Below, one piece after another: positions 29,634 through 40,505 of a DNA stretch of 64,000 bases. Position numbers and translations under genes: made by a program. This stretch comes from Mixta gaviniae. Lineage in GTDB: Bacteria; Pseudomonadota; Gammaproteobacteria; Enterobacterales; Enterobacteriaceae. Position 1 is the first letter of the stretch, and every line of letters starts with the position of its first letter. The stretch spans positions 1,612,001 to 1,676,000 of the forward strand of contig NZ_CP026377.1 in NCBI RefSeq assembly GCF_002953195.1, in the 5' to 3' direction. The notes beneath the pieces were generated by a model. That model was given only the letters and a program-made list of their open reading frames with translations. It made no database searches and had not been told where the DNA came from.

Positions 29634-31922
29634 TTACAGTGACTGCGTGAAAGTACGCGTAATCACATCCTGCTGCTGCTCTTTGGTCAGCGAGTTAAAG
29701 CGCACCGCGTAGCCTGAAACGCGAATGGTCAGCTGCGGATATTTCTCCGGGTGATCCATCGCATCCATCAGCATTTCACGGTTCATGACGTTGACGTTCA
29801 GATGCTGCCCGCCTTCAATCGCCGTTTCCGCTTCGTGATGGAAGTAACCGTCCATCAGGCCGGCGAGGTTGGCTTTACGTACCTCGTCATCCTTACCGAG
29901 CGCGTTCGGTACGATAGAGAAGGTATAGGAGATACCATCTTTCGCGTAAGCGAACGGCAGTTTAGCAACGGAGGTCAGCGAGGCGACGGCGCCTTTCTGA
30001 TCGCGGCCATGCATCGGGTTGGCGCCCGGTCCGAAAGGTGCGCCTGCGCGACGGCCGTCCGGGGTGTTGCCGGTTTTCTTACCATAAACCACGTTAGAGG
30101 TAATGGTCAGTACGGACTGTGTCGGCACGGCGTTGCGATAAGTTGTCAGTTTCTGAATTTTCTTCATGAAACGTTCTACCAGGTCGCAGGCCAGGTCATC
30201 TACGCGCGGGTCGTTATTGCCGAACTGCGGGTATTCGCCTTCGATTTCGAAATCCACCGCCAGACCGTCTTCATCGCGAATCGGTTTAACTTTGGCATAT
30301 TTAATCGCTGACAGGGAATCCGCCGCAACGGACAGACCGGCGATGCCGCAGGCCATGGTGCGGTAAACGTCACGATCATGCAGCGCCATTAACGCAGCTT
30401 CATAGCTGTATTTGTCGTGCATGTAGTGGATGATGTTCAGCGCCGTGACATACTGTTTCGCCAGCCAGTCCATAAAGTGGTCGAGGCGCGCCATAACGGT
30501 GTCGAATTCCAGCACGTCGTCGGTGATCGGCGAATCTTTCGGGCCGACCTGCATTTTCATTTTTTCGTCAACGCCGCCGTTGATTGCATAGAGCAGAGTT
30601 TTGGCGAGGTTGGCGCGCGCGCCGAAGAACTGCATCTGTTTGCCGACGATCATCGGGCTGACGCAGCAGGCGATGGCGTAGTCGTCGTTATCGAAGTCCG
30701 GGCGCATCAAATCATCGTTTTCATACTGTACCGATGAGGTGTCGATAGAGACTTTCGCCGCGTATTTTTTGAAATTGATCGGCAGCTGTTCTGACCACAG
30801 AATGGTCATGTTCGGTTCCGGAGACGGCCCCATGGTGTACAGGGTGTTCAGGAAACGGAAGGTGGTTTTGGTCACCAGGGTACGGCCATCTACGCCCATG
30901 CCCGCCAGAGATTCCGTCGCCCAAATCGGGTCGCCGGAGAAGAGTTCATCATACTCTGGTGTACGCAGGAAGCGCACCATACGCAGTTTCATTACCAGGT
31001 GATCGATCAGCTCCTGGGCTTGCTCTTCAGTCAGCTTGCCTGCCTGCATATCACGTTCGATATAGACATCAAGGAAGGTAGAGACACGACCGAAGGACAT
31101 CGCTGCGCCGTTCTGTGACTTCACGGCGGCCAGATAGCCGAAGTAGGTCCACTGTACTGCTTCCTGCGCATTGGTCGCCGGACGGGAGATATCGCAGCCA
31201 TATTTTGCCGCCATCTCTTTCAGCTGCGCCAGAGCGCGATGCTGTTCCGCAATCTCTTCACGCAGGCGGATAGTCGCCTCCAGATTAACGCCGTTTTCCA
31301 GATCGCTCTGCAGCGAGGCGAACTGCGCGAATTTGTCCTGCATCAGGTAATCGATGCCGTACAGCGCGACGCGACGGTAATCACCGATGATACGGCCGCG
31401 GCCGTAGGCGTCAGGCAGGCCGGTCAGCACGCCTGATTTACGGCAGCGCAGGATATCCGGGGTATAGACGTCGAAAACGCCCTGGTTGTGGGTTTTACGG
31501 TATTCGGTGAAGATTTTTTTCAGCTGCGGATCAAGTTCGCGGTTGTAGGCTTTGCAGGAGCCCTCCACCATTTTGATACCACCGAAGGGGATCAGCGCGC
31601 GTTTCAGCGGCGCGTCAGTCTGCAAGCCGACAATTTTTTCCAGGTTCTGGTCGATGTAGCCTGCATCGTGAGAGGTGATAGTGGCCGCGACATCAGTATC
31701 AAAATCAACCGGCGCGTGGGTGCGGTTTTCGATTTTGATGCCTTCCAGCACTTTGTTCCACAGTTGCGTGGTCGCGTCGGTCGCGCCAGCCAGGAAGGAT
31801 TCATCACCTTCATAAGGCGTGTAGTTTTTCTGAATGAAATCGCGAACGTTAACTGATTTCTGCCATTCGCCTGCGGTGAAACCTTCCCAGGCAGCAGCCA
31901 GTTTTTCATTGAGCTCGGTCAT
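29634..31922 (-). CDS. pflB: formate C-acetyltransferase (pyruvate formate-lyase)
   Basis: A 762-residue glycyl radical enzyme (E. coli 760) that converts pyruvate and CoA to formate and acetyl-CoA without oxygen. The catalytic cysteine pair is C419-C420 in [12 protein letters not shown], and the radical glycine is Gly737 in RVSGYAVRF. Two extra residues ([12 protein letters not shown] against HHEASIEGGQ in E. coli) lie in the C-terminal part. AAGGTAGGT precedes the ATG. It follows focA on the same strand after a strong intercistronic hairpin. Codon choice is biased, as in highly expressed genes. Confidence 0.98.
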   Translation of the reverse strand: MTELNEKLAAAWEGFTAGEWQKSVNVRDFIQKNYTPYEGDESFLAGATDATTQLWNKVLEGIKIENRTHAPVDFDTDVAATITSHDAGYIDQNLEKIVGLQTDAPLKRALIPFGGIKMVEGSCKAYNRELDPQLKKIFTEYRKTHNQGVFDVYTPDILRCRKSGVLTGLPDAYGRGRIIGDYRRVALYGIDYLMQDKFAQFASLQSDLENGVNLEATIRLREEIAEQHRALAQLKEMAAKYGCDISRPATNAQEAVQWTYFGYLAAVKSQNGAAMSFGRVSTFLDVYIERDMQAGKLTEEQAQELIDHLVMKLRMVRFLRTPEYDELFSGDPIWATESLAGMGVDGRTLVTKTTFRFLNTLYTMGPSPEPNMTILWSEQLPINFKKYAAKVSIDTSSVQYENDDLMRPDFDNDDYAIACCVSPMIVGKQMQFFGARANLAKTLLYAINGGVDEKMKMQVGPKDSPITDDVLEFDTVMARLDHFMDWLAKQYVTALNIIHYMHDKYSYEAALMALHDRDVYRTMACGIAGLSVAADSLSAIKYAKVKPIRDEDGLAVDFEIEGEYPQFGNNDPRVDDLACDLVERFMKKIQKLTTYRNAVPTQSVLTITSNVVYGKKTGNTPDGRRAGAPFGPGANPMHGRDQKGAVASLTSVAKLPFAYAKDGISYTFSIVPNALGKDDEVRKANLAGLMDGYFHHEAETAIEGGQHLNVNVMNREMLMDAMDHPEKYPQLTIRVSGYAVRFNSLTKEQQQDVITRTFTQSL

Positions 31923-31956
31923 AATATACCTACCTTCTGATAAAAGTTCTTTTTTT

Positions 31957-31986
31957 GCCCCGGCAGGGCGCCTTGCCTGCCGGGGC
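31957..31986 (-). other. strong hairpin between focA and pflB
   Basis: GCCCCGGCAGG and CCTGCCGGGGC form a perfect 11-pair stem with an eight-base loop. On the focA-pflB transcript it is followed by seven A residues, not T, so it is not a leftward terminator. It may be a processing or stability element at the 5' end of the pflB message. Rightward it would look like a terminator only if read through from pflB antisense, which is not expected. Confidence 0.7.
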
Positions 31987-32007
31987 GAATACGTTGCGTC
32001 GGGGCGG

Positions 32008-32865
32008 CTAGTGAGCGGCGTGGCCGCGCAGATAAATAACCCAGTACGTTAATCCCACCAGCAGGCCGCCGCCGATGATGTTGCCGAGGGTCACCGGAAT
32101 CAGGTTGTCGATAACGAAGTGGCTCAGCGTCAGGTTTGGAAACTGAGCGGCCGTCGCGCCGGTGGCCTGCCAAAACTCGGGCGAGGCGAAGTCGCGAATG
32201 ACAATACCCATCGGGATCATGAACATATTGGCGATGCTGTGTTCAAAGCCGCAGGCGACGAACATTGCGACCGGTAAAATCATGGCGATCATTTTGTCCG
32301 TCAGGCTGCGGCCGGAATAGCTCATCCAGATAGCCAGGCAGACCATCAAATTAGCCAGCGTACCCAGGCAAACCGCCTCCAGAAAAGAGTGATGCATCTT
32401 ATGGTCGGCGGTCTGCAGGACATTCAGGCCCCATGCGCCGTTAGCGGCGAGGTGTTCGCCGGAAAACCAGATAAGGGCGACGAAAAACAGTGCGCCAAAC
32501 AGGTTGCCGATATAAACGTTCAGCCAGTTTTTGCCCAGCTGCCCCCAGCTAATGCGGCCGCTGGCTTTAGCGACAACAATCAGAACGGTCGAGGTGAAAA
32601 GATCGGCACCACAAACGACCACCAGTATTAATCCCAGCGAGAAACAGAGCCCGCCTACCAGCTTGGCTAAACCGTACGGGACATCGGCGGTGCCGGTAGT
32701 GGCGGTAATATAAAAAACGAAGGCGATAGAGATAAAGACGCCTGCGTTTATCGCCAGAAAAAACGTGGTGAGTGGATGTTTTGTGGCTTTATAGACACCC
32801 GCTTCTTCGGCTACTTTCGCCATGGCCGGCGGCAATAATAAATTGAAAGGATTGTCAGTATTCAC
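32008..32865 (-). CDS. focA: formate channel FocA
   Basis: A 285-residue pentameric formate/nitrite channel, same length as E. coli FocA, which releases formate made by PflB and takes it back at low pH. Six membrane segments are expected. Family signatures include the omega loop region [37 protein letters not shown], and [17 protein letters not shown] with the pore histidine. The start is GTG with GGGAG upstream, as in E. coli. It is first in the focA-pflB operon. Confidence 0.97.
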   Translation of the reverse strand: MNTDNPFNLLLPPAMAKVAEEAGVYKATKHPLTTFFLAINAGVFISIAFVFYITATTGTADVPYGLAKLVGGLCFSLGLILVVVCGADLFTSTVLIVVAKASGRISWGQLGKNWLNVYIGNLFGALFFVALIWFSGEHLAANGAWGLNVLQTADHKMHHSFLEAVCLGTLANLMVCLAIWMSYSGRSLTDKMIAMILPVAMFVACGFEHSIANMFMIPMGIVIRDFASPEFWQATGATAAQFPNLTLSHFVIDNLIPVTLGNIIGGGLLVGLTYWVIYLRGHAAH

Positions 32866-32926
32866 ACTAACGTACTCCCATAAAAAATTGTCGTAGAGAT
32901 ACTAACAAAGGAGTATTTAGTGAAAA

Positions 32927-32940
32927 TTGATATAGATCAT
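32927..32940. promoter_or_regulatory. FNR-type box upstream of focA
   Basis: TTGAT-ATAG-ATCAT matches TTGAT-N4-ATCAA at nine of ten defined bases. It lies 62-75 bases upstream of the focA start. Confidence 0.7.
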
Positions 32941-33137
32941 ATTGGACGAGCGGCTTGTCCTATTAAACACTATAAAAAACAGGGTTATTAAGAGTAATTA
33001 TTTGATTTTTATATATAAAATATATTTTAATTTATATGATAAAAATTGAAGGTAGCATTTAATGCACAACTTAATAGACGGGGAAAAGGCGGCTAAACGC
33101 GAGGTTGTAAATTAAAAGAAATTATAATGTAGCAAAT

Positions 33138-33152
33138 GTTAATTAATGTCCT
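33138..33152. promoter_or_regulatory. possible ArcA-P site
   Basis: GTTAATTAATGTCCT resembles the ArcA core GTTAATTAAATGTTA, with one base missing in the centre. E. coli focA-pflB is ArcA-activated. Only a visual match. Confidence 0.3.
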
Positions 33153-33164
33153 GAATAAATATAT

Positions 33165-33192
33165 AAGTCAGCTACCATAAAGTAGCTGACTT
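33165..33192 (-). terminator. ycaO terminator
   Basis: AAGTCAGCTAC and GTAGCTGACTT form an 11-pair stem with a six-base loop. On the minus strand it is followed by ATATATTT, a weak T tract. It lies 22 bases after the ycaO stop. Confidence 0.65.
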
Positions 33193-33214
33193 AAAAATGC
33201 GGCTAAAGGCTCAC

Positions 33215-34972
33215 TTATTTCCAGTAGTTGCGCTTAGCGCGCTGCAGCTTTTCGTAAGCGGCCAGCAGAGCCTGATGCGCAGGGAAGGCCTGCAATTCAT
33301 TATCTACCGGCTGCAGACCGTAGAAGGGCGCTTCGCCGCTTAAGGCTGACGAGGCGGCTTCAACGGCGTCGGCGCCGTACATGCGGACGAAAGCGGAGTA
33401 GTACTGCTGAGGATCGCGTTCTTCTTCCTGCGTCAGCAGCAGCAGCGTCTGCAAACAGCGATAGTAATTGGCGCGCTCGGCGCTAAAGACTGAGCTATTG
33501 AACTCCATCGTCCACTCGGTCCAGATCAGCGCCTGCTCCAGATCGCCGCCCGCCAGGGCCAGCATCGCTTTCAGTTCGCCGATGCGTAAGGTGTACCAGC
33601 CGTTATCCTTGCCGGTCGCCAGGCCCAGCAGCTCGCGTACGCGCGTGAAGTCATCATGGCCTTCTTCATCCAGCTGCTCAATCAGCGCCAGATAATCCGC
33701 TTTATCCCACTGGCTGTCGGGCAGCGCCAGCAGCGTGTCACGCAGATCGGCACCCATGTTGTTATTCGCCAGCAGCAGATCTTCGGCAGGATAAATATCG
33801 GACATACCCGGCACGATAATGCGGCAGGCGTATACCTCCAGATGCTCGTAATCGGCGATGTAAACCTCTTTGCCTTCCGCCTCGAAAATCGCCATCAGCG
33901 TGGCGAACTCCTCTTCCGTGCTGCCAGCAAAACGCCAGTCGACAAAGGGGTAATCGGCCTGATCTTTAAACAGATCCCAGGAGATCGCACCGCTGGAATC
34001 GATAAAGTGCGTTTCCAGGTTCGCATGCTCGGCCACTTCTTCATCGTCGAAGGTTGGCGGCGTGAAGACGTCTAAATCTTTCAGGCCGCGGCCCTGCAGC
34101 AGTTCAGTAACGGTGCGCTCCAGCGCCACGCCGAAATCTGGATGGGCGCCGAACGAGGCGAAGCAGGTGCCGTTCGCCGGGTTGAACAGCACCACGCAGA
34201 TTACCGGGTATTTGCCGCCCAGCGAGGCGTCGAAGGCGAAAATCGGGAACCCTTCCGCCTCAAGGCGCGCAATGGCTTCCACCACGCCCGGATAGCGATC
34301 CAGCACCGTCTGCGGAATGGCCGGCAGGCTGATGGCTTCAGCAATAATGCGGTTTTTTACGTAGCGTTCAAAAACTTCAGACAGCCCCTGCACACGCGCT
34401 TCATTAGGCGTATTGCCGGCGGACATGCCGTTAGAGACGTAGAGGTTGCCGATAATATTCATCGGGATATAAACGGTCTGTGCATCGGACTGACGGGTAA
34501 ACGGCAGGGCGCAAATGCCGCGCGCCGCATTGCCGGACTGCAGATCGATCAGGCCGCTGGCGCTCAGCTCGTTTTCCGGATCGTAGAAGGCGCGCAGGCC
34601 CGCATCCAGCATCCCTTCCGGCAGGCTGTCATCTTCCGGCAGCGGAAACCATTTCTCGTTGGGATAGTGAACGAAATCGCCGTTGGCGATCGTCTCGCCC
34701 AGCCAGAAATCAGCGAAGAAGTAGTTGGTTGAAAGGCGTTCAAAATATTCGCCCAACGCAGAGGCTAACGCAGCTTTCTTGCTGGCGCCTTTACCGTTAG
34801 TAAAACAAAGCGGGCAATCGCGGTCGCGAATATGCACCGACCAGACGTGAGGCACCGGGTTCAGCCAGGACGCTTCTTCAATATTAAAGCCGAGATCCTG
34901 CAGTTTCTGCTGAAAGCGAGCAATGGAATCTTCCAGCGCGGCATCTTTGCCTGGAATAAAGGTTTGAGTCAT
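33215..34972 (-). CDS. ycaO: YcaO, ribosomal protein S12 methylthiotransferase accessory factor
   Basis: A 585-residue YcaO-family protein (E. coli 586). E. coli YcaO binds ATP and potentiates RimO-dependent methylthiolation of S12 Asp88; other family members activate amide backbones in peptide natural products. Here no partner genes of such a pathway are near, so the housekeeping role is favoured. The YcaO ATP-binding domain covers about residues 50-420 (SKKAALASALGEYFERLSTNYF and GNTPNEARVQGLSEVFERYVKN carry the ATP/Mg glutamates). A C-terminal TPR-like helical region follows. In E. coli ycaP follows; it is absent here. Confidence 0.95.
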   Translation of the reverse strand: MTQTFIPGKDAALEDSIARFQQKLQDLGFNIEEASWLNPVPHVWSVHIRDRDCPLCFTNGKGASKKAALASALGEYFERLSTNYFFADFWLGETIANGDFVHYPNEKWFPLPEDDSLPEGMLDAGLRAFYDPENELSASGLIDLQSGNAARGICALPFTRQSDAQTVYIPMNIIGNLYVSNGMSAGNTPNEARVQGLSEVFERYVKNRIIAEAISLPAIPQTVLDRYPGVVEAIARLEAEGFPIFAFDASLGGKYPVICVVLFNPANGTCFASFGAHPDFGVALERTVTELLQGRGLKDLDVFTPPTFDDEEVAEHANLETHFIDSSGAISWDLFKDQADYPFVDWRFAGSTEEEFATLMAIFEAEGKEVYIADYEHLEVYACRIIVPGMSDIYPAEDLLLANNNMGADLRDTLLALPDSQWDKADYLALIEQLDEEGHDDFTRVRELLGLATGKDNGWYTLRIGELKAMLALAGGDLEQALIWTEWTMEFNSSVFSAERANYYRCLQTLLLLTQEEERDPQQYYSAFVRMYGADAVEAASSALSGEAPFYGLQPVDNELQAFPAHQALLAAYEKLQRAKRNYWK

Positions 34973-35280
34973 GTTGCCTACTATTGGTTGGTTGAGCGTA
35001 AAGCGCGCAATGATACGGATTTTCCCTTCAGGACGCTATTGAAGGAGTCAGATTTCGTGGCCTCTGGGGCGGCAAAATACTCGTTTTTTTCTGTTTCAAT
35101 AATTCTTCGATGCGCGAAACCTCACAAAATATCGCACCGCTTTACTTTCACCGTACAAGCTGTTGCGACAGGGCTGGGGAAAATGTGATCTCGCCCAGAG
35201 AAATGTTTGCAGCATACTGATGGCAGTGATAAAACCGATAGCCTATTCATAATCAACAGATCTGACAGTGGTGACGGGAA
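34973..35280. promoter_or_regulatory. ycaO-serC divergent promoter region
   Basis: 308 bases with no gene. A half CRP-like TGTGATCT occurs near 35185, and AT-rich stretches near 35080-35130 could bind Lrp, which activates serC-aroA in E. coli. I cannot place promoter hexamers with confidence. Confidence 0.35.
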
Positions 35281-36366
35281 ATGACGCAGGTTTATAATTT
35301 CAGCTCCGGTCCGGCAATGTTGCCGGTAGAAGTGCTTCGTCGTGCAGAGCAAGAGCTTTGCAACTGGAATGGACTTGGCACTTCCGTGATGGAGATCAGC
35401 CATCGCAGCAAGGAATTTATTCAGGTTGCAGAGGAAGCAGAAAAAGATTTACGCGATCTGCTGAAAATTCCCGACAACTATAAAGTTTTGTTCTGTCATG
35501 GTGGCGCGCGCGCGCAGTTTGCGGCGGTGCCGATGAATCTGTTGGGGGCGGCGAAAACCGCGGACTATATCGATGGCGGCTACTGGGCGCACAGCGCCAT
35601 TCAGGAAGCGAAGAAATACTGCGCGCCGAATAGCATCGACGTGAAAGTCGAGCGGGACGGCAAGCGCGCGCTACTGCCGATGCGCGAGTGGACGCTCAGC
35701 GATAATGCCGCCTACGTGCATTATTGCCCGAATGAAACCATTGACGGCCTGGCCATCGATGAGCAACCCGATTTTGGCGATAAAGTCGTGGTCGCCGATT
35801 TCTCCTCCACCATTCTTTCCCGCCCGATCGATATCAGCCGCTACGGCGTCATCTACGCCGGCGCGCAGAAAAATATCGGCCCGGCAGGGCTGACGCTCGT
35901 CATTGTCCGCGAAGATCTGCTGGGCCACGCGCAGCAGGCGCTGCCTTCAGTGCTGGATTATAAAACGCTGGCCGATAACGATTCGATGTTCAATACGCCG
36001 CCTACTTTCGCCTGGTATCTTTCCGGCCTGGTGTTCAAATGGCTGAAAGAGCGCGGCGGCGTGAGTGAAATCGATAAAATTAATCAGGCGAAAGCGGATT
36101 TGCTGTATGGCACCATCGACCGCAGCGATTTTTACCGCAACGAGGTCGCCGTCGCGAACCGTTCGCGCATGAATGTGCCTTTCCAGCTGGCTGACGCCGC
36201 TCTCGACGCGCTGTTCCTGGAAGAGTCGCTCGCCGCCGGCCTGCATGCGCTGAAAGGGCACCGCGTGGTTGGCGGAATGCGTGCCTCCATCTATAACGCG
36301 ATGCCGCTTGAAGGCGTTAAAGCGCTGACGGATTTCATGACTGATTTTGAACGTCGTCACGGCTGA
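35281..36366 (+). CDS. serC: phosphoserine aminotransferase
   Basis: A 361-residue PLP enzyme (E. coli 362) making phosphoserine for serine synthesis and 4-phosphohydroxy-threonine for pyridoxal phosphate. The start [18 protein letters not shown] is diagnostic. The PLP lysine is in [13 protein letters not shown] near residue 198. Blocks [17 protein letters not shown] and [14 protein letters not shown] are conserved. It is the first gene of serC-aroA; a hairpin separates them. Confidence 0.98.
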   Translation: MTQVYNFSSGPAMLPVEVLRRAEQELCNWNGLGTSVMEISHRSKEFIQVAEEAEKDLRDLLKIPDNYKVLFCHGGARAQFAAVPMNLLGAAKTADYIDGGYWAHSAIQEAKKYCAPNSIDVKVERDGKRALLPMREWTLSDNAAYVHYCPNETIDGLAIDEQPDFGDKVVVADFSSTILSRPIDISRYGVIYAGAQKNIGPAGLTLVIVREDLLGHAQQALPSVLDYKTLADNDSMFNTPPTFAWYLSGLVFKWLKERGGVSEIDKINQAKADLLYGTIDRSDFYRNEVAVANRSRMNVPFQLADAALDALFLEESLAAGLHALKGHRVVGGMRASIYNAMPLEGVKALTDFMTDFERRHG

Positions 36367-36391
36367 GTAAAAGCGCTTAACGCTGTTATTG

Positions 36392-36425
36392 GGAACCTCG
36401 CCCTGATGCGAGGTTCCGTTGTTCT
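36392..36425 (+). terminator. attenuator-like hairpin between serC and aroA
   Basis: GGAACCTCGC and GCGAGGTTCC form a ten-pair stem with a CCTGAT loop, followed by GTTGTTCT. The T content is modest, suggesting partial termination within the operon rather than a full stop. Confidence 0.5.
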
Positions 36426-36449
36426 GGTTTTACGGAGAGAAGTTTTCAC

Positions 36450-37736
36450 ATGCAGGAATCCCTGACACTACAACCCATCGCTCGCGTTGACGGCACGGTT
36501 AACTTGCCCGGCTCGAAAAGCGTTTCTAACCGTGCTTTGCTTCTCGCGGCGCTGGCTCAGGGAACGACGCGGCTGACCAATCTGTTGGACAGCGATGACG
36601 TTAAACATATGCTTAATGCGCTTAGCGCGTTGGGGATTGATTACCGGCTCTCGTCAGATCGTACCGTTTGCGAAGTGGTCGGCAACAGCGGCCCATTAAA
36701 AGCCGAAGGTGCGCTGGAGTTGTTTCTCGGCAACGCCGGCACCGCCATGCGCCCTCTGGCGGCCGCGCTCTGCCTGGCGGACAACGATATTGTACTGACC
36801 GGCGAACCGCGCATGAAAGAGCGCCCGATCGGCCACCTGGTTGACGCTCTGCGCCAGGGCGGGGCGCGCATCGATTATCTGGAGCAGGCCGACTACCCGC
36901 CGTTACGCGTGCGCGGCGGTTTCGCGGGCGGCGAAGTGAGCGTCGACGGCAGCGTTTCAAGCCAGTTTTTAACCGCGCTGCTGATGGCTGCGCCGCTGGC
37001 GCCGCAGGATACTGATATCGTGATTAAAGGCGAGCTGGTGTCCAAACCTTATATCGATATCACCCTGCATTTGATGCAGCGGTTCGGCGTAGCGGTAGAG
37101 AATCATAACTATCAACGCTTCACTATCCGTGGTCAGCAAAGTTATGTTTCACCGGGCGACTATCTGGTGGAGGGCGATGCCTCTTCCGCCTCCTATTTTC
37201 TTGCCGCTGCGGCGATCAAGGGCGGTACGGTGCGCGTAACGGGCGTCGGCCGCAACAGCGTACAGGGCGATATCCGCTTCGCTGACGTTCTGGAGAATAT
37301 GGGGGCGAAAATCGTGTGGGGCGACGATTACATCGCCTGTACGCGCGATCGGCTGCAGGCGGTGGATATGGATATGAACCATATCCCCGATGCGGCTATG
37401 ACCATCGCCACCGCCGCGCTATTTGCCGAAGGTACGACGGTGCTGCGCAATATCTACAACTGGCGGGTCAAAGAGACCGATCGTCTCTCCGCGATGGCGA
37501 CCGAACTGCGTAAAGTGGGCGCAGAGGTGGAAGAGGGCGAAGACTTTATCCGCATTACGCCGCCAGCAACGCTGCGCTCGGCTCATATCGGCACCTACAA
37601 CGATCACCGCATGGCGATGTGTTTTTCGCTGGTGGCGCTGTCGGATACGGCGATCACTATTCTTGATCCGAAATGCACCGCCAAAACCTTCCCTGACTAC
37701 TTCGAACGTCTGGCCGCCATCAGTACGCCTGCCTGA
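36450..37736 (+). CDS. aroA: 3-phosphoshikimate 1-carboxyvinyltransferase (EPSP synthase)
   Basis: A 428-residue class I EPSP synthase (E. coli 427), sixth step of the shikimate pathway. [20 protein letters not shown] (residues 20-39) and [20 protein letters not shown] near residue 92 are the class I signatures with Gly96 and Pro101 region unchanged. [17 protein letters not shown] near residue 340 carries the phosphate-binding residues. AGAGAAG lies upstream. E. coli ycaL, between aroA and cmk, is absent. Confidence 0.98.
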   Translation: MQESLTLQPIARVDGTVNLPGSKSVSNRALLLAALAQGTTRLTNLLDSDDVKHMLNALSALGIDYRLSSDRTVCEVVGNSGPLKAEGALELFLGNAGTAMRPLAAALCLADNDIVLTGEPRMKERPIGHLVDALRQGGARIDYLEQADYPPLRVRGGFAGGEVSVDGSVSSQFLTALLMAAPLAPQDTDIVIKGELVSKPYIDITLHLMQRFGVAVENHNYQRFTIRGQQSYVSPGDYLVEGDASSASYFLAAAAIKGGTVRVTGVGRNSVQGDIRFADVLENMGAKIVWGDDYIACTRDRLQAVDMDMNHIPDAAMTIATAALFAEGTTVLRNIYNWRVKETDRLSAMATELRKVGAEVEEGEDFIRITPPATLRSAHIGTYNDHRMAMCFSLVALSDTAITILDPKCTAKTFPDYFERLAAISTPA

Positions 37737-37874
37737 TAACGGTGCCGTCCTTCTCTGCCTGAGGAGTGACGGCACACACGTTTCGCCGTTTTTTCTCGGC
37801 AAAGGATCTTCTTAAAAAGAAGAATATTTAATGCCTGTCTATGCTTAAAGATAACGTTCGGGATGATTGCAGCG

Positions 37875-37880
37875 TATAAT
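37875..37880 (+). promoter_or_regulatory. candidate cmk promoter, -10 element
   Basis: A perfect TATAAT in GCGTATAATGCG, 65 bases before the cmk ATG. The -35 is poor. A weak hairpin after aroA (GTGCCGTC with GACGGCAC, 37742-37774) precedes it. Confidence 0.5.
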
Positions 37881-37944
37881 GCGCCGCGACCTGTGAGTAA
37901 GCGCAGGTCGCCACAAGAACGACCAGCAGCAACAGGAGAATAAA

Positions 37945-38628
37945 ATGACGGCAACAGCCCCGGTAATTACCATTGATGGACCAAGCGGCGCCGGCAAAGG
38001 CACGCTGTGTAAGGCTATGGCCGAAGCGCTGCAGTGGCACCTGCTTGATTCCGGCGCCATTTATCGCGTGCTTGCGCTGGCGGCGTTACACCATCAGGTA
38101 GATATCGAATCAGAAGAGGCGCTGGTGCCTATCGCCGCGCATTTGGATGTGCGCTTTGTTTCCACCGATGGAGAGATGGCGGTCATTCTTGAAGGCGAAG
38201 ACGTTACCGGCGAGATTCGCACTCAGGATGTCAGCAATACGGCATCGAAAGTTGCCGCGTTCCCACGCGTGCGTGAAGCATTGCTGCGTCGTCAGCGCGC
38301 ATTTCGCGATGCGCCAGGCCTGATTGCCGACGGCAGAGATATGGGAACCGTGGTTTTTCCGGACGCCCCGGTAAAGATTTTTCTCGACGCCAGCTCCGAA
38401 GAGCGGGCGCATCGCCGCATGCTACAGTTGCAGGAAAAGGGCTTTAGTGTTAACTTTGAACGCCTTTTAGCCGAGATAAAGGAGCGCGACGAGCGCGACC
38501 GTAACCGAGCTATTGCGCCGCTGGTACCAGCGGAAGATGCTTTAGTGCTGGATTCGACCAGCATGAGCATCGAACAGGTCATCGACACCGCGCTGAGCTA
38601 TGCCCGCGATAAGCTGGCATTAGCCTGA
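37945..38628 (+). CDS. cmk: cytidylate kinase
   Basis: A 227-residue NMP kinase, same length as E. coli, phosphorylating CMP and dCMP. The P-loop GPSGAGKGT is at residues 12-20. The long CMP-binding insert typical of the bacterial type 1 enzyme is present, with [14 protein letters not shown] and ERDERDRNR (LID region) clear. The ATG follows AGGAGA. It is upstream of rpsA, the conserved pairing. Confidence 0.98.
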   Translation: MTATAPVITIDGPSGAGKGTLCKAMAEALQWHLLDSGAIYRVLALAALHHQVDIESEEALVPIAAHLDVRFVSTDGEMAVILEGEDVTGEIRTQDVSNTASKVAAFPRVREALLRRQRAFRDAPGLIADGRDMGTVVFPDAPVKIFLDASSEERAHRRMLQLQEKGFSVNFERLLAEIKERDERDRNRAIAPLVPAEDALVLDSTSMSIEQVIDTALSYARDKLALA

Positions 38629-38653
38629 GCCGGCGGCAGAACAGATGCGATAA

Positions 38654-38745
38654 CCTGATGCCATGGACGGTCATCAGGCATGTTAAACAACCCCATCCGG
38701 CAGGAAGTCAGGTGGACGTTAAATTTACCTATCTAAAGATTAAAT
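38654..38745 (+). promoter_or_regulatory. rpsA translation initiation region without a Shine-Dalgarno site
   Basis: No purine-rich site lies within 15 bases of the rpsA ATG. CCTGATG (38654) and CATCAGG (38672-38678) form a hairpin whose loop carries GGA. A second GGA lies in GCAGGAAG. This fits the E. coli rpsA leader, where folded hairpins with GGA loops replace the Shine-Dalgarno site and allow autogenous control by S1. Confidence 0.6.
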
Positions 38746-40419
38746 ATGACTGAATCTTTTGCTCAACTATTTGAAGAGTCCCTGAAAGAAATCGAAACCC
38801 GCCCGGGTTCCATCGTTCGTGGTGTTGTTGTTGCTATCGACAAAGATATCGTACTGGTTGACGCCGGTCTGAAATCTGAGTCCGCCATTCCGGCTGAGCA
38901 GTTCAAGAACGCCCAGGGCGAAATTGAAATCCAGGTTGGTGACGAAGTTGACGTTGCTCTGGATGCAGTAGAAGACGGCTTCGGTGAAACCCTGCTGTCT
39001 CGTGAGAAAGCGAAGCGTCACGAAGCATGGCTGATGCTGGAAAAAGCTTACGAAGAAGCTGCAACTGTAACTGGCGTGATCAACGGCAAAGTCAAGGGCG
39101 GCTTCACTGTTGAGCTGAACGGTATTCGTGCGTTCCTGCCAGGTTCACTGGTTGACGTGCGTCCGGTGCGCGATACGCTGCACCTGGAAGGCAAAGAGCT
39201 TGAGTTCAAAGTAATCAAGCTGGATCAGAAGCGCAACAACGTTGTTGTTTCTCGTCGTGCCGTTATCGAATCCGAAAACAGCGCAGAACGCGATCAGCTG
39301 CTGGAAAACCTGCAGGAAGGCATGGAAGTCAAAGGTATCGTTAAGAACCTCACTGACTACGGCGCATTCGTCGATCTGGGCGGCGTTGACGGCCTGCTGC
39401 ACATCACCGACATGGCATGGAAACGCGTTAAGCATCCGAGCGAAATCGTCAACGTGGGCGACGAAATCACTGTTAAAGTGCTGAAGTTCGACCGCGAGCG
39501 TACCCGTGTATCTCTGGGCCTGAAACAGCTGGGCGAAGATCCGTGGGTAGCTATCGCTAAACGTTATCCGGAAGGCACCCGCCTGACCGGTCGCGTAACC
39601 AACCTGACTGACTACGGCTGCTTCGTGGAAATCGAAGAAGGCGTTGAAGGTCTGGTACACGTGTCTGAAATGGACTGGACCAACAAAAACATCCACCCGT
39701 CTAAAGTTGTTAACGTTGGCGACGTGGTAGAAGTGATGGTTCTGGATATCGACGAAGAACGTCGTCGTATCTCCCTGGGCCTGAAACAGTGCAAAGCTAA
39801 CCCGTGGCAGCAGTTCGCGGAAACCCATAACAAGGGCGACCGTGTTGAAGGTAAAATCAAGTCAATCACTGACTTCGGTATCTTCATCGGCCTGGAAGGC
39901 GGCATCGACGGTCTGGTTCACCTGTCTGACATCTCCTGGAACGCAACTGGTGAAGAAGCGGTCCGCGAGTATAAGAAAGGTGACGAAATCGCGGCAGTGG
40001 TTCTGCAGGTTGACGCAGAGCGCGAGCGTATCTCCCTGGGCGTTAAGCAGCTGGCAGAAGACCCGTTCAACAACTACATCTCTCTGAACAAGAAAGGTGC
40101 GATTGTGACTGGTAAAGTGACTGCAGTTGACGCTAAAGGTGCTACAGTTGAATTAGCAGACGGCGTTGAAGGCTACCTGCGCGCTTCTGAAGCTTCACGC
40201 GACCGCATTGAAGACGCTACTCAGGTACTGAACGTTGGCGACGAAGTTGAAGCCAAATTCACCGGCGTTGACCGCAAAAACCGCGTTGTAAGCCTGTCTG
40301 TACGTGCTAAAGACGAAGCTGACGAGAAAGACGCTATCGCTTCTGTTAACAACAAACAGGAAGAAAGCAACTTCTCTAACGCTATGGCTGAAGCATTCAA
40401 AGCGGCTAAAGGCGAGTAA
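38746..40419 (+). CDS. rpsA: 30S ribosomal protein S1
   Basis: A 557-residue protein, same length as E. coli S1, which helps the 30S subunit bind and unfold mRNA. Six S1/OB repeats are visible: repeats 1-2 bind the ribosome, repeats 3-6 bind RNA (for example [59 protein letters not shown]). Codon use is strongly biased to optimal codons with much GTT, GAA and CGT, unlike neighbouring genes, as expected for a very highly expressed gene. It is followed by ihfB. Confidence 0.99.
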   Translation: MTESFAQLFEESLKEIETRPGSIVRGVVVAIDKDIVLVDAGLKSESAIPAEQFKNAQGEIEIQVGDEVDVALDAVEDGFGETLLSREKAKRHEAWLMLEKAYEEAATVTGVINGKVKGGFTVELNGIRAFLPGSLVDVRPVRDTLHLEGKELEFKVIKLDQKRNNVVVSRRAVIESENSAERDQLLENLQEGMEVKGIVKNLTDYGAFVDLGGVDGLLHITDMAWKRVKHPSEIVNVGDEITVKVLKFDRERTRVSLGLKQLGEDPWVAIAKRYPEGTRLTGRVTNLTDYGCFVEIEEGVEGLVHVSEMDWTNKNIHPSKVVNVGDVVEVMVLDIDEERRRISLGLKQCKANPWQQFAETHNKGDRVEGKIKSITDFGIFIGLEGGIDGLVHLSDISWNATGEEAVREYKKGDEIAAVVLQVDAERERISLGVKQLAEDPFNNYISLNKKGAIVTGKVTAVDAKGATVELADGVEGYLRASEASRDRIEDATQVLNVGDEVEAKFTGVDRKNRVVSLSVRAKDEADEKDAIASVNNKQEESNFSNAMAEAFKAAKGE

Positions 40420-40505
40420 TCGTCTTATGGTTCCGGGCTGCCTCTGGCGCCCGGTGCCATGAGCAGGCTGTCAGACCATTCCAACAGGGATTAACCGGAG
40501 GACTA

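Larger units (their letters stand above)
32866..33214 (-). promoter_or_regulatory. AT-rich focA-pflB promoter region
   Basis: 349 bases between ycaO and focA, no gene. The core from about 32990 to 33165 is very AT-rich and likely bendable, fitting the multi-promoter control by FNR, ArcA and IHF known in E. coli. An FNR-type box (32927-32940) and a partial ArcA-type box (33138-33152) are visible. The ycaO terminator closes the region. Confidence 0.65.

Noticed and set aside
33215..34972. YcaO as part of an azole- or thioamide-forming peptide cluster
   Set aside because: No precursor peptide, dehydrogenase or TfuA-like partner lies nearby, and the protein matches the E. coli housekeeping YcaO end to end.
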